Positions 56,221 to 64,000 of a stretch of DNA of 64,000 bases are shown one piece after another (position 1 is the stretch's first letter; every line of letters starts with the position of its first letter). The stretch lies in contig JACPYM010000107.1 of the NCBI GenBank assembly GCA_016196035.1, positions 124,001-188,000 of the forward strand, read 5' to 3'. This stretch comes from Acidobacteriota bacterium. Lineage in GTDB: Bacteria; Acidobacteriota; Blastocatellia; RBC074. A model generated the notes under the pieces. The model was given only the letters and a program-made list of their open reading frames with translations. It ran no database searches and was not told the DNA's origin. The position numbers and the translations under genes were made by a program.

Positions 56221-57105
56221 TCATTCTTCCTTCGAGATGCCATCATTCAAATTCGGATCCTTCCACACCCAAATCCCACCCTTGATGCCGTAAGTGTTCG
56301 AGACGACTTCGATGTCGTGCGTCAATTTGAAGGAGAGATTCGCGGCATTGCCGCCGCCCAAATACAGCCGGTCGAAATTCGTCAGCGTGCGGAAGTAATC
56401 AATCGCCATCTGCACGCGTTTGTTCCAGCGCCGTTTGCCGACTTCTTTGAACGCACGGTTGCCGAGTTGTTCTTCGTAGGTCTCTCCTTTGCGAAACGGG
56501 ATGTGCGCCAATTCCAAATGCGGAGCCAACCGTCCATCTTCAAACAATGCCGAACCGAGGCCGGTGCCGAGCGTCAGCACCAACTCTACGCCTTTGCCTT
56601 TGATCGCGCCGAGGCCCTGCATATCGGCGTCGTTGATGACGATGACCGGTTTGCCGGTCAGCTTTTGCAAGGCGATTTGCAGGTCGAAACCTTTCCAACC
56701 TTGCGGATCGAGATTGACGCCTGACAGCGTGCGCCCGTGCCGTACCACGCCAGGGAAGCCGGCTGAGATGCGGTCATAGGGCGGCAATTGCGCGGTCAAC
56801 TCTTTGAACTTTTCCAGCAAGACGCGCGGCGGACAGGGCTGCGGCGTATCCACGCGCACACGCGCCGTCAGCATCTCGCCCTGTTCATCCAGGATCGAAG
56901 CCTTCAACCCCGAACCACCGATGTCGAAAGCGAGCGTCTTGATACCTTGGTAATCCAGCGGCGCGGGTGGCGCGGTGATGATGAGGGCAGCAGGCGCGGT
57001 CTTCGAGCGTGCTTTCTTGGCAGCCTGCTTGGGGGCCGTCTTCCTAGTATTTTTGGGCGCAGCTTTGCGGGCCGGTTTCGTTTTCTTCTGTTTCGTCGTA
57101 GGCAT
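56221..57105 (-). CDS. ppgK: Polyphosphate glucokinase (ROK family)
   Basis: 294 aa. A basic Lys/Ala-rich N-terminus (TKQKKTKPARKAAPKNTRKT, 40 residues) precedes the ROK fold. Motifs: LAFDIGGSGLKASILDEQGE (DIGGSG, 61-66), PPYDRISAGFPGVVRHGRTL, SGVNLDPQGWKGFDLQIALQ, PVIVINDADMQGLGAIKGKG (catalytic Asp), VELVLTLGTGLGSALFEDGR, HLELAHIPFRKGETYEEQLG (typical polyphosphate glucokinase in place of the ROK Cys-zinc motif). It phosphorylates glucose using polyphosphate or ATP. The tail resembles histone H1-like sequences and may bind polyphosphate or nucleic acid; that is a guess. Confidence 0.93.
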   Translation of the reverse strand: MPTTKQKKTKPARKAAPKNTRKTAPKQAAKKARSKTAPAALIITAPPAPLDYQGIKTLAFDIGGSGLKASILDEQGEMLTARVRVDTPQPCPPRVLLEKFKELTAQLPPYDRISAGFPGVVRHGRTLSGVNLDPQGWKGFDLQIALQKLTGKPVIVINDADMQGLGAIKGKGVELVLTLGTGLGSALFEDGRLAPHLELAHIPFRKGETYEEQLGNRAFKEVGKRRWNKRVQMAIDYFRTLTNFDRLYLGGGNAANLSFKLTHDIEVVSNTYGIKGGIWVWKDPNLNDGISKEE

Positions 57106-57219
57106 TCAACTCTCCGAAATTTGGATTGCTTTGCGTTGGCGCTGCATTGCGTTTGTGCGTAAAATCGCGGCGCTCGGAATATAACTGAATCATCACCAAT
57201 TGCGAAGAGGAACGAGATC

Positions 57220-58392
57220 ATGCAAATCGCTCGTTGGAACATGCATCTGGCGCTGCTCGCGCTTTCATTCTGCGGCCTGACCGCCACAGCCAAACCGCTC
57301 GATCCGTTGAAGCCCGGCCCGCATCCCGTGGGCGTGACGACCACCGTTTTTGTTGACCACAAACGCACCGACGCCTTCACCAAGGAGCCGCGCACGCTGG
57401 TCACCGAAATCTGGTATCCGGCGGCAGACGATGCGCGCAACCTGCCGAAAAACAAACTCTCGAATTTCTTCCCCGGCGGCATCACGCCGCAATTGGATGG
57501 CCTGCTCAAGCTGGCGTTCAAAAAACCGGTTGCCGAGTTGGATCAGCAGTATTTCAACGATGCCGTCCGCGACGCCCGCGTGCGCGAAGGCAAATTCCCG
57601 GTCATCATTTTTTCGCACGGCAATCGCGGCATGCGCATGCAAAACACCTTCTGGTGCGATTACCTGGCTTCGCACGGTTACGTCGTCGTTTCCGCCGACC
57701 ACACCGGCAACGCCATCGTTACGCTGCTCAACGGCAAGCCGATCCTGTATCAGAACAATGGCCGCGAACAGTCGTGGATTGATCGCCCGCTTGATATGAG
57801 CTTCTTGCTCGATCAAATCACGCTTTGGCAGAACGGCGCGGACAGCCGCTTTGCAGGCAAGCTTGACTTGAGCAAACCGGTCGCCGCCGGGATGTCCTTC
57901 GGTTCGATGACCGCCATTCGCGTGGCCGATGTGGACGCGCGATTCAAAGCCGTGCTCGCCATGTCCGGCGCGCCCGAAGATCACGCCAACCTGACCGTGC
58001 CTTCGCTCTACATGCTCGGCAGCGAAGACACCACGATCAAAGAGGAAGGCAATAAACGCGTGCGCGAAAACTACGCCAAACACACCGGCCCGGCGTTTTT
58101 GTTGGAGCTGAAAGACGGCGGCCATTATTCCTTCACCGATGTCTTCAAGCTGGACAAGAACTTCGGCGACGGCATCGGCAAGGGCAAGCGGCGCGCGACG
58201 GGCGAAGAGTTTGAATTCACTTCGATGGAAACGACCTATGCCGTGATCAACGCCTATAGCATCGCGTTCCTGGGTTACTACGTGCGCGGCGAACAGGAGT
58301 ATTTGCCGTTTCTGCAACAGAACCACTGGCCGCGCGAATTGATCTGGAAAGCGAGCGGCGTGAGCGCGGGGCAAACGACGCACGCGAATTGA
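57220..58392 (+). CDS. Exported alpha/beta hydrolase, PAF-acetylhydrolase/dienelactone-hydrolase-like
   Basis: 390 aa with a signal peptide (HLALLALSFCGLTATAKP). Alpha/beta-hydrolase features: VGVTTTVFVDHKRTDAFTKE, RTLVTEIWYPAADD, FPVIIFSHGNRGMRMQNTFW (oxyanion strand), GYVVVSADHTGNAIVTLLNG, PVAAGMSFGSMTAIRVADVD (nucleophile elbow GMSFG), AVLAMSGAPEDHANLTVPSL and HAGHYSF-like LKDGGHYSFTDVFK (His). This layout matches platelet-activating-factor acetylhydrolase-like proteins that hydrolyse short esters. Substrate unknown. Confidence 0.85.
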   Translation: MQIARWNMHLALLALSFCGLTATAKPLDPLKPGPHPVGVTTTVFVDHKRTDAFTKEPRTLVTEIWYPAADDARNLPKNKLSNFFPGGITPQLDGLLKLAFKKPVAELDQQYFNDAVRDARVREGKFPVIIFSHGNRGMRMQNTFWCDYLASHGYVVVSADHTGNAIVTLLNGKPILYQNNGREQSWIDRPLDMSFLLDQITLWQNGADSRFAGKLDLSKPVAAGMSFGSMTAIRVADVDARFKAVLAMSGAPEDHANLTVPSLYMLGSEDTTIKEEGNKRVRENYAKHTGPAFLLELKDGGHYSFTDVFKLDKNFGDGIGKGKRRATGEEFEFTSMETTYAVINAYSIAFLGYYVRGEQEYLPFLQQNHWPRELIWKASGVSAGQTTHAN

Positions 58393-58661
58393 CGACGCGC
58401 GTCGCCGATAAGGTACGAGGCGCGTCAAGCTTCATTTGATTCGTAAAGCCCTGAAAGGGCGAAATTCAATCGCCAGGGGCACAGCGAAGCGACGCCCCTG
58501 GTACTTGTGCCAAGATGATTCACAAGCCCTGAAAGGGCGAAATTGCGAGTGATTATTGCGCCCCTTCAGGGCTTGTCTGATTTGACGCCGCGACCCAGGG
58601 CAACGCCCTGGGCTACTGAATGTCGCCCTTTCAGGGCTTTGAGTATCTGTGAGGTAACACG
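58393..58661. other. Intergenic region filled with a palindromic repeat family
   Basis: Four copies of the GCCCTGAAAGGGCG palindrome or its variants, two nested hairpins (CAGGGGC...GCCCCTG and CAGGGCAACGCCCTG), and no gene. Confidence 0.7.
58447..58650. repeat. GCCCTGAAAGGGCG palindrome cluster
   Basis: AAGCCCTGAAAGGGCGAAATT occurs twice (about 58447 and 58526), and the inverted form CGCCCCTTCAGGGCTTG and CGCCCTTTCAGGGCTT at 58558-58650. Nested hairpins at 58472-58502 and 58594-58610. It sits in the spacer between two plus-strand genes. Confidence 0.8.
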
Positions 58662-59819
58662 ATGTCCAGAAAAGCCCTCTTCATCACGTTGCTCTTTTGC
58701 GCCTTGGCGCAAGCGCCCATCTTCCCATCGCGCCAGTTACAAGCCCAACAAGCCAAACCAACCTCCACGCCTGTTGCCGCCACCGACTTCGCCCGCCTGA
58801 TCGAACGCCTGTCCGAACCTGGCGGTTATTTCGACACCGACAACCTGATCTCGAACGAAGCCTCGTTCCAGCACGTGATGGGCGCGCTGCGCAAACGCAA
58901 CGTCACGGGCGGCGCGTACATTGGCGTAGGCCCCGACACCGGCTTCACCTATATCGCGCAGATTCGCCCGAAGCTGGCCTTCATGATTGATATTCGCCGC
59001 GACAATCTGTTGCAGCATCTCTGGTTCAAAGCGCTGTTCGCAATGTCGCGCAATCGGCTGGAATACCTCTGCCACATCTTCGGCAAACCCATGCCAGTGG
59101 ATGTGAAAGCCTGGGACGCGAAGAGCATCGCGCAACTGCTCGAATATCTCGACAAGACGCCGAAGAAGACCGAACTGTTTGAGCAAACGCGCAACGAGAT
59201 TCAAACCCGCGTCAAAGCAATGGGCCTGCCGCTCAAAGCCGATGAACTCGACAATATCAGACGCATTCACCAGGAATTTTTCAACGCCGGATTGGAGCTG
59301 CGCTTCACCAGCAAAGGGCGCGGCTCGCGTTCGTACTATCCCGACTACCGTGACTTGCTGCTGGAAAAAGACCTGACCGGCAAGCAGTGCAACTATCTCG
59401 TCAACGAAGCCGATTTCCAGTATGTCAAGTCGCTCGAAGACAAAGACCTGATCATCCCCGTCGTCGGCGACCTCGCGGGCAAAGCAGCGCTCGCCAACAT
59501 CGGCAAATACATTGCTGAGAAAGGCGAAAAGGTCTCGGCCTTTTACACCTCCAACGTAGAGTTTTACCTGATGCGCGGTTACGGCAGCAGCTTCGACCAG
59601 TTCGCCGAGAACCTGCGGCAGTTGCCGCGCAACGAGCATTCGGTGTTTATCCGCAGCTACTTCAACGGCTCGATGGGTTACGACCACCCGCAAACGGTGA
59701 ACGGTTATTACAGCACGCAACTGCTGCAAACGCTGGACAGCTTTGTGAAGGAGTTTGGCAGCGGCGGGTATCAGTCGTATCAAGATTTGATCAGCAAGCA
59801 CTTACTAGAATTGAAATAA
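58662..59819 (+). CDS. Exported protein, unrecognised family with Rossmann-like motif
   Basis: 385 aa with a signal peptide (LFITLLFCALAQAPIFPSRQ). The mature part begins DFARLIERLSEPGGYFDTDN then ISNEASFQHVMGALRKRNVT. A glycine motif GGAYIGVGPDTGFTYIAQIR with LAFMIDIRRDNLLQHLWFKA resembles motif I of SAM-dependent methyltransferases, and QCNYLVNEADFQYVKSLEDK with VGDLAGKAALANIGKYIAEK follows. I cannot name the family with certainty. The presence of a signal makes a periplasmic location likely, which would be odd for a methyltransferase. It is followed by the 33-bp inverted repeat. Confidence 0.65.
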   Translation: MSRKALFITLLFCALAQAPIFPSRQLQAQQAKPTSTPVAATDFARLIERLSEPGGYFDTDNLISNEASFQHVMGALRKRNVTGGAYIGVGPDTGFTYIAQIRPKLAFMIDIRRDNLLQHLWFKALFAMSRNRLEYLCHIFGKPMPVDVKAWDAKSIAQLLEYLDKTPKKTELFEQTRNEIQTRVKAMGLPLKADELDNIRRIHQEFFNAGLELRFTSKGRGSRSYYPDYRDLLLEKDLTGKQCNYLVNEADFQYVKSLEDKDLIIPVVGDLAGKAALANIGKYIAEKGEKVSAFYTSNVEFYLMRGYGSSFDQFAENLRQLPRNEHSVFIRSYFNGSMGYDHPQTVNGYYSTQLLQTLDSFVKEFGSGGYQSYQDLISKHLLELK

Positions 59820-59927
59820 CCTGGGTACGCATCGCTTCCAGCGTGCAGTCTCAATGGCAGACGGCTTCCTTCCGGCAGGAATACGTCTTGAGCCGAGACT
59901 GCACGCTGGAAGCGATGCGTACCCAGG
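59820..59927. repeat. 33-bp perfect terminal inverted repeat element
   Basis: Arms 59820-59852 and 59895-59927 are exact complements with a 42-base loop; the ends are CCTGGGTACGCATCGCTTCC. Related ends occur at 36455-36475 (GGAAGCGGTGCGTACCCAGG) and 54352-54371 (GGAAGCGTGCGTACCCAGG), so this is a dispersed family. Confidence 0.8.
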
Positions 59928-59967
59928 GCGAGCCTTCTGAGTTCCTGTCCGGTCGCCTAGCGACTAT

Positions 59968-60471
59968 ATGGATAATCGTATGCTGAAACCGTTCACCGTT
60001 TGCTTGGGAATTATGCTCCTCTCCGCCAGTGTCGGCCTTGCCGTTCAAGAACCAACGCGCTTACCCTCCCAGCCCCAACCTGTCTCACCAGTGGTTCCGC
60101 CGTATCCGCCAATCGCGCGCGCTGCTTGTGTCCAAGGCCCGGTGGCTGTAGTCGTTGAGGTTGACCCAATGGGCAATGTTACGGCGACCGATGTCTTGTA
60201 TGGCCATCCGTTATTGTGGCAAACAGCTTTGAAAGCTGCGAGCAGTTGGCAATTTGACACCGTTAGAGATGAATCAAACCGACGTCGAGAAGTGCTTCGG
60301 TTTGCTTTTCACATCTTGCCCTTTGAAATTCCCGAGAAGAAGCTGGAACCGCTGTGGTCTAGCCGCACCGATGTGGAGGTCAAAGCGCATCCCTTCGAGC
60401 CGAGTTGTGATGATTGTACTGAGAAACGCCGCCGCCAACTTCGTCGCGGGGGATGTCCTGCACAGCCTTGA
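59968..60471 (+). CDS. Exported protein with TonB-like C-terminal domain
   Basis: 167 aa with a leader (VCLGIMLLSASVGLAVQ) then a Pro-rich piece (RLPSQPQPVSPVVPPYPP) and a TonB-like domain: YPPIARAACVQGPVAVVVEV, DPMGNVTATDVLYGHPLLWQ, TALKAASSWQFDTV. This is the short form found in many acidobacterial exported proteins. The C-terminus is Cys- and Arg-rich (SCDDCTEKRRRQLRRGGC), unusual for the family. Its role in energy transduction is unproven. It lies between the inverted repeat and the GMC gene. Confidence 0.8.
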   Translation: MDNRMLKPFTVCLGIMLLSASVGLAVQEPTRLPSQPQPVSPVVPPYPPIARAACVQGPVAVVVEVDPMGNVTATDVLYGHPLLWQTALKAASSWQFDTVRDESNRRREVLRFAFHILPFEIPEKKLEPLWSSRTDVEVKAHPFEPSCDDCTEKRRRQLRRGGCPAQP

Positions 60472-60596
60472 GCATAGCAACCACCGGCGGCTGACCAATA
60501 GCAGCAACCGATGCAAGGCGAGCGAGTTTCTCATCGTATTTCGAGCGCTCTATGTCGCGCTCGGTTGCGCCCGGCGCTAGACCATTTATTACGCGT

Positions 60597-62234
60597 ATGA
60601 ACATCACCCAAAAACGCATCTACGACGTCTGCATCATCGGCTCCGGCGCTGCCGGTGGCTTTGCCGCCAAGGAACTGACCGCCGCCGGGGCCGACACCAT
60701 CCTGCTCGAAGCCGGCAACAAGGGCCGCCTGGAAGACCTCTACATCCACGACGCGCCGTATGAATTGCCCAAGCGCGGCTTTGGGCTGTTCAAACAGGCG
60801 ACGCTCTATCCCGACAACATCCGCAACGCCATCGAATTTCGCGGCGAGCGCGTTGGCATTGACCGCATCCGCACGTTGGGGGGCCGCACCTTTCATTGGA
60901 ACGCCGCCAGCTTTCGCTTTTCCGCCGACGATTTCCGCGAACATTCGCTGTTCGGGATCGAAGAGGATTGGCCGCTGAGCTATGAAGAACTCGCACCGTT
61001 TTACTCTTACGTCGAACGCGAGATGCACGTCTTTGGCACCAAGGAAAACCTGCCGCACCTGCCCGATGGCAATTTCGTAGCCGAGTCGCCTGCGCTGCGC
61101 TGCTCCGAACGCTACGCGCAAACGCGGCTGGCCAAACGCGGCATCAAGCTCATCCCCACGCGCAAGGCCGTGTTGTTAAAAGGCAAGACCGGGCGCGGCG
61201 CTTGTCATTTCTGCGGTCATTGCATGGACGTGTGCGACGCCCGCGCCGTCTGGTCGAGCGACATCACGGTCATTCCCGAAGCGTTGGCGACGGGCAAGCT
61301 GACGTTGCGGATGAATGCGCTGGCGCGGCAGGTGTTGGTGGATAAGGAAGGCCGGGCCAGCGGCGTTTCGATCATTGACCGCGTGACGGGCAAGGAAGAA
61401 GAGATTCACGCGCGCGTCATCGTGCTGGCTTGCGCTTCGGTTGAATCGGCACGGCTGCTGCTCAATTCCAAATCGGATAAATTCCCCAACGGCCTCGCCA
61501 ACAACAACGATGTGGTGGGCCGCTACCTGACCGGCCACATCAACTATGCCACGACGGGTTATGTGAAAGAGTTGCTCGGCAAGGATACGTTCACCGGCGA
61601 TGGTGCGACCGATCACGCCTACATTCCGCGTTTCAATCATCTGCCCTCTTGGCGTGGAAGCAAGCCAAGCTACGTCGGCGGCTGGGGGATGCAACTCAAC
61701 TATCACCATTGGGATTCGGTGCCGCACGCCAGGCAAGTCGCGGGCTTCGGTTCTAGCTACAAGCAGCGCGTGCGCGACTTGCAACCGGCGATGTTCCAGG
61801 TCGGCGCGTGGGGCAAGGTCGAAGCGCGCGCCAGCAATCGCGTCACGGTTGACCCAGCCAAAACCGACAAGCACGGCATCCCGATTCCGATCATTGATTT
61901 TCAGTGGAGCGAGAACGATTTGGCCTTGTTCAAAGAGATGACGGATTCGATTTTTGAAGTCTTCGCGGCCTGTGGTACCGACATGATTTTGAAAAACGAC
62001 GTGAAGCCGGGCGGCTTTGCCAGCCATGAAACCGGCACGGTCAGAATGGGCAAAGACCCAAAGACTTCAGCACTCAACAGCTATTGCCAAGCGCACGAGG
62101 TCAAGAACCTGTTCGTCGTGGATGGCGGTAGCTTCACGACCTTTTCGGAAAAGAACCCGACGCTGACGATTGCGGCGTTGTCGGTGCGGGCTTCGCGGTA
62201 CATCGCCGAGCAAAGGAAGAAGCGCAACTTATAG
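60597..62234 (+). CDS. GMC-family FAD oxidoreductase
   Basis: 545 aa from ATG 60597; no good ribosome site is visible, and the frame is open further upstream. FAD-binding motif YDVCIIGSGAAGGFAAKELT with TILLEAGNKG, then TLGGRTFHWNAASFRFSADD, the Cys cluster CHFCGHCMDVC near 203-213, VIVLACASVESARLLLNSKS, and the catalytic His/Asn region HETGTVRMGKDPKTSALNSY near 478 followed by LFVVDGGSFTTFSEKNPTLT. GMC enzymes oxidise alcohols or sugars; the CxxCxxC motif is typical of a bacterial subgroup with gluconate or sorbitol-dehydrogenase-like partners. Substrate unknown. No small subunit or cytochrome gene is adjacent. Confidence 0.9.
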   Translation: MNITQKRIYDVCIIGSGAAGGFAAKELTAAGADTILLEAGNKGRLEDLYIHDAPYELPKRGFGLFKQATLYPDNIRNAIEFRGERVGIDRIRTLGGRTFHWNAASFRFSADDFREHSLFGIEEDWPLSYEELAPFYSYVEREMHVFGTKENLPHLPDGNFVAESPALRCSERYAQTRLAKRGIKLIPTRKAVLLKGKTGRGACHFCGHCMDVCDARAVWSSDITVIPEALATGKLTLRMNALARQVLVDKEGRASGVSIIDRVTGKEEEIHARVIVLACASVESARLLLNSKSDKFPNGLANNNDVVGRYLTGHINYATTGYVKELLGKDTFTGDGATDHAYIPRFNHLPSWRGSKPSYVGGWGMQLNYHHWDSVPHARQVAGFGSSYKQRVRDLQPAMFQVGAWGKVEARASNRVTVDPAKTDKHGIPIPIIDFQWSENDLALFKEMTDSIFEVFAACGTDMILKNDVKPGGFASHETGTVRMGKDPKTSALNSYCQAHEVKNLFVVDGGSFTTFSEKNPTLTIAALSVRASRYIAEQRKKRNL

Positions 62235-62240
62235 CTCAAC

Positions 62241-63443
62241 TCATCCGGCAAGAATTGGAATCACCGCCGTCTGAATCGGCTGCCCCGCGATCTCCACCGT
62301 ACCTTCGCCCACGTACACATCAATCTCTGACCGCAAGCCGAAATCGCCCGGCAAATAAATGCCTGGCTCAATCGAAAAGCAGGTGCGCGGCATAATCACC
62401 CGGCTGTCGGGCGTTTCGAGGTTATCAATGTTCGCGCCGTTGCCGTGGACTTCTTCGCCGATGGAATGGCCGGTGCGATTGAGGAAGTTGTCGCCGTAAC
62501 CCGCGTTCACGATCACCGCGCGCGACACGTCATCCACCTCAGCGCCGCGAAACTGCGCGCCCGCCGCGACCTTGGCGCGAATGAACGCCACTGCGGCATC
62601 GCGCGCGCCCGCGACGATGTCGAAGATGCGCGTGTACTTTTCGGGCACCGTCGCACCGACAAAACCCGTCCAACTCAGATCGGCATAGACGGACGCGGGC
62701 TGTTTCAACTTCGCCCACACATCCAGCAGCACAAAATCGCCCGCGTTGATCGGCGCGTGGCGTTCGGCGTTCGGGCTGTAATGCGGCATCGCGGCGTTGG
62801 CGTTGACCGCGACGATAGGCGGCGCGTCGGCGTGCATGTTTTCTTCGGCAAAGCGCCGCCACATGAATTGCTGGATCGCGTATTCAGTCAGCGCCTCATT
62901 CGCCCGAATGCCGCGCGCGATTTCGGCGAAGGCCTCGTGAATGATGCGATGCACTTTGATGGCCGCTTCGACGTGCGTGGCGTGCTGGGCGGGCGACCAG
63001 ACGGCTTCAAACACTTGCACCAGGTCGGCACTCGTGATGACTTCGACGCCGAAGCTGCGCACGAGTTCGAGCGTCCCGGCGTCTACACGAGCGATGTACG
63101 GAATCGCGTTGTTGGGCGAATACTGCATCGCAATGCGCTGCGCGCCGCTCAACGCTTCGGCCACCGCCGCCTGCAACGCCTGCCAACGCAAATAAATGAT
63201 CTTGCGGCCCGGCAGGTCGTCGAGTTTGTCGGTCTCGATGGCGTGCACGATCTTGACCGGTTCGCCCGCCGCGGGGACGTAATAAAACCAGCGGCGCGTG
63301 GCATGCGCGTGCGGATCGAGTTTCAAGATGCGCCACGCCAGCGGATCGCTGTGACGGAAGTCGTAAAACAGCCAGCCGGACAAGCCTGCCTCACGCAGGG
63401 CGGTTTGGATTTCAGTAACACGAGTGGAATGGGTGAATGACAT
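62241..63443 (-). CDS. M24 family Xaa-Pro peptidase (prolidase/PepP-like)
   Basis: 400 aa. The N-terminal creatinase-like domain starts TRVTEIQTALREAGLSGWLF. The M24 pita-bread domain has the metal ligands: FVLLDVWAKLKQPASVYADL (two Asp), NFLNRTGHSIGEEVHGNGAN (His), CFSIEPGIYLPGDFGLRSEI (two Glu). Together with VETAIKVHRIIHEAFAEIAR-type helices this is a typical Xaa-Pro dipeptidase or aminopeptidase P. It cleaves X-Pro bonds and lacks a signal peptide, so cytoplasmic. It is convergent with the GMC gene with only 6 bp between the stops. Confidence 0.93.
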   Translation of the reverse strand: MSFTHSTRVTEIQTALREAGLSGWLFYDFRHSDPLAWRILKLDPHAHATRRWFYYVPAAGEPVKIVHAIETDKLDDLPGRKIIYLRWQALQAAVAEALSGAQRIAMQYSPNNAIPYIARVDAGTLELVRSFGVEVITSADLVQVFEAVWSPAQHATHVEAAIKVHRIIHEAFAEIARGIRANEALTEYAIQQFMWRRFAEENMHADAPPIVAVNANAAMPHYSPNAERHAPINAGDFVLLDVWAKLKQPASVYADLSWTGFVGATVPEKYTRIFDIVAGARDAAVAFIRAKVAAGAQFRGAEVDDVSRAVIVNAGYGDNFLNRTGHSIGEEVHGNGANIDNLETPDSRVIMPRTCFSIEPGIYLPGDFGLRSEIDVYVGEGTVEIAGQPIQTAVIPILAG

Positions 63444-63479
63444 AAACTCCCTTTTGATCTGAGTAGTAAATCAACTGAC

Positions 63480-63582
63480 AAAGAGATCACGGAACAGACG
63501 GAAATAACGGAACAAGCGGAAGGTTGTTAGCCAAATGTAGTTCCGTGTGTTCCGTTATTTCCATCTGTTCCGTGATCTCTTT
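63480..63582. repeat. 35-bp inverted repeat
   Basis: Arms 63480-63514 and 63548-63582 (AAAGAGATCACGGAACAGAC and onward) pair with one mismatch across a 33-base loop, in the spacer between two minus-strand genes. Confidence 0.8.
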
Positions 63583-63625
63583 CCTATCGGTCTTACTTGC
63601 GCTACCACCTGAATTCAGGATCACT

Positions 63626-64000
63626 TTATTGTAAGCGGTTCGGCTTTGCCCAATGCACACGCGCCAACAGCAAATCGCCGCCGAAGTTGGCCGGGATGAC
63701 TTCGCCCACCGTGATCCACGATTCGCTGGCGTTGATGTTGACGGTGTGAAAGTTGCCGTAGTGCGGGACTTCATTGGGACGATTCACCGGGTCGCCGTAC
63801 AGCGGAAAGACCGTGCGCTCCGTTGCGCGTATCAGTCGTTGCGTCTTTTCATTTACGCGCGCGATGAACAAGGGCGAGCGCCAGCGCATTACTTTTTCGT
63901 TCTCCGCCGTCTTGCGTGTGTAAACCAAAAACAGTCCTTCCGAATGCGCCAGCCAATGCTGCTGCGTCGTAGACATCGCCAGCGCCTCGCCATCATCGAA
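63626..64000 (-). CDS. Sialidase-like (BNR) protein, 5' end beyond the window
   Basis: The frame is open to the right edge; the first codons inside are FDDGEALAMSTTQQHWL. The C-terminus shows GLFLVYTRKTAENEKVMRWR, SPLFIARVNEKTQRLIRATE, RTVFPLYGDPVNRPNEVPHY, GNFHTVNINASESWITVGEV and LLLARVHWAKPNRLQ, as in exo-alpha-sialidase-like or BNR-repeat hydrolases of Acidobacteria and Planctomycetes. Only about 124 residues are visible, so the catalytic residues cannot be checked. It stops before an inverted repeat and the M24 gene. Confidence 0.7.
   Translation of the reverse strand, partial: FDDGEALAMSTTQQHWLAHSEGLFLVYTRKTAENEKVMRWRSPLFIARVNEKTQRLIRATERTVFPLYGDPVNRPNEVPHYGNFHTVNINASESWITVGEVIPANFGGDLLLARVHWAKPNRLQ

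Noticed and set aside
58447-58650. CRISPR array
   Set aside because: Repeats are palindromic, irregularly spaced and inverted, without uniform spacers; there are no cas genes.

Overview
The window (64 kb, GC-rich) looks like a chromosomal segment of an Acidobacteriota bacterium, possibly of the Blastocatellia type. The evidence is a secreted beta-propeller protein ending in the C-terminal domain first described in Solibacter, many Sec or lipoprotein exports, a two-component propeller histidine kinase, a gingipain-type C25 peptidase, and intergenic spacers full of hairpin repeats. The assignment is an inference from gene content; there is no rRNA or marker set to confirm it.

Layout. Positions 1-6832 (minus strand) hold two large STAND-type NTPases 35 bp apart. 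The first is a DUF4062-NACHT-HEAT protein. The second is a TPR protein with an Sm/SH3-like N-terminus, a cold-shock-like segment and a STAND P-loop domain that runs off the left edge. They look like a conflict or defence module and are the best candidate here for an undescribed system. Positions 7050-9230 are decaying genes: a deletion fusion of an ABC ATPase with a sensor kinase carrying an in-frame TAG, and a TPR protein ending in a CxxCH haem motif carrying an in-frame TAA. Positions 9597-16067 (minus) encode a kelch-like propeller protein, a likely selenocysteine-containing thioredoxin-fold protein (in-frame TGA at the catalytic position with a stem-loop after it), a parallel beta-helix protein with Ig-like repeats, and a VOC-family protein. 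Positions 16419-25606 (plus) hold a TetR regulator with two palindromic operators, an RND efflux adaptor and pump, a XisH/XisI pair with XisH frameshifted, a small secreted-like gene (minus), an ornithine cyclodeaminase homologue and a TolC-family channel.

Positions 25707-32762 (minus) hold a C25 peptidase and the cassette ATP-grasp, alpha-E and transglutaminase, whose spacers are occupied by repeats and one MITE copy. Positions 33393-34079 hold two small exported proteins, followed by a second MITE copy and tRNA-Glu(TTC). Positions 34541-45281 hold a Tat-exported sugar isomerase-like protein, a small exported protein, the propeller kinase, Bcp peroxiredoxin, two coiled-coil small genes, a glycerophosphodiesterase and an FHA-TM-serine protease. 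Positions 45410-51540 (plus) hold an MFS exporter, two PLP dehydratases around a Uma2 nuclease, accD and an M28 peptidase. Positions 52090-57105 hold a DUF4177 protein, a CPBP protease, a Nudix hydrolase, a TonB-domain protein, rsmI and ppgK. Positions 57220-64000 hold an alpha/beta hydrolase, an unrecognised exported protein, a TonB-like protein, a GMC oxidoreductase, an M24 peptidase and a truncated sialidase-like gene.

A theme across the window is repeat DNA in the spacers. There are at least seven loci of 7-bp tandem repeats, mostly as inverted pairs and similar in style to cyanobacterial STRR repeats; two near-identical 107-bp MITEs with 5-bp target duplications; and several long perfect inverted repeats. 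In two places the heptamers are translated into the N-terminus of a secreted protein. All function calls come from reading motifs; no database search was run.
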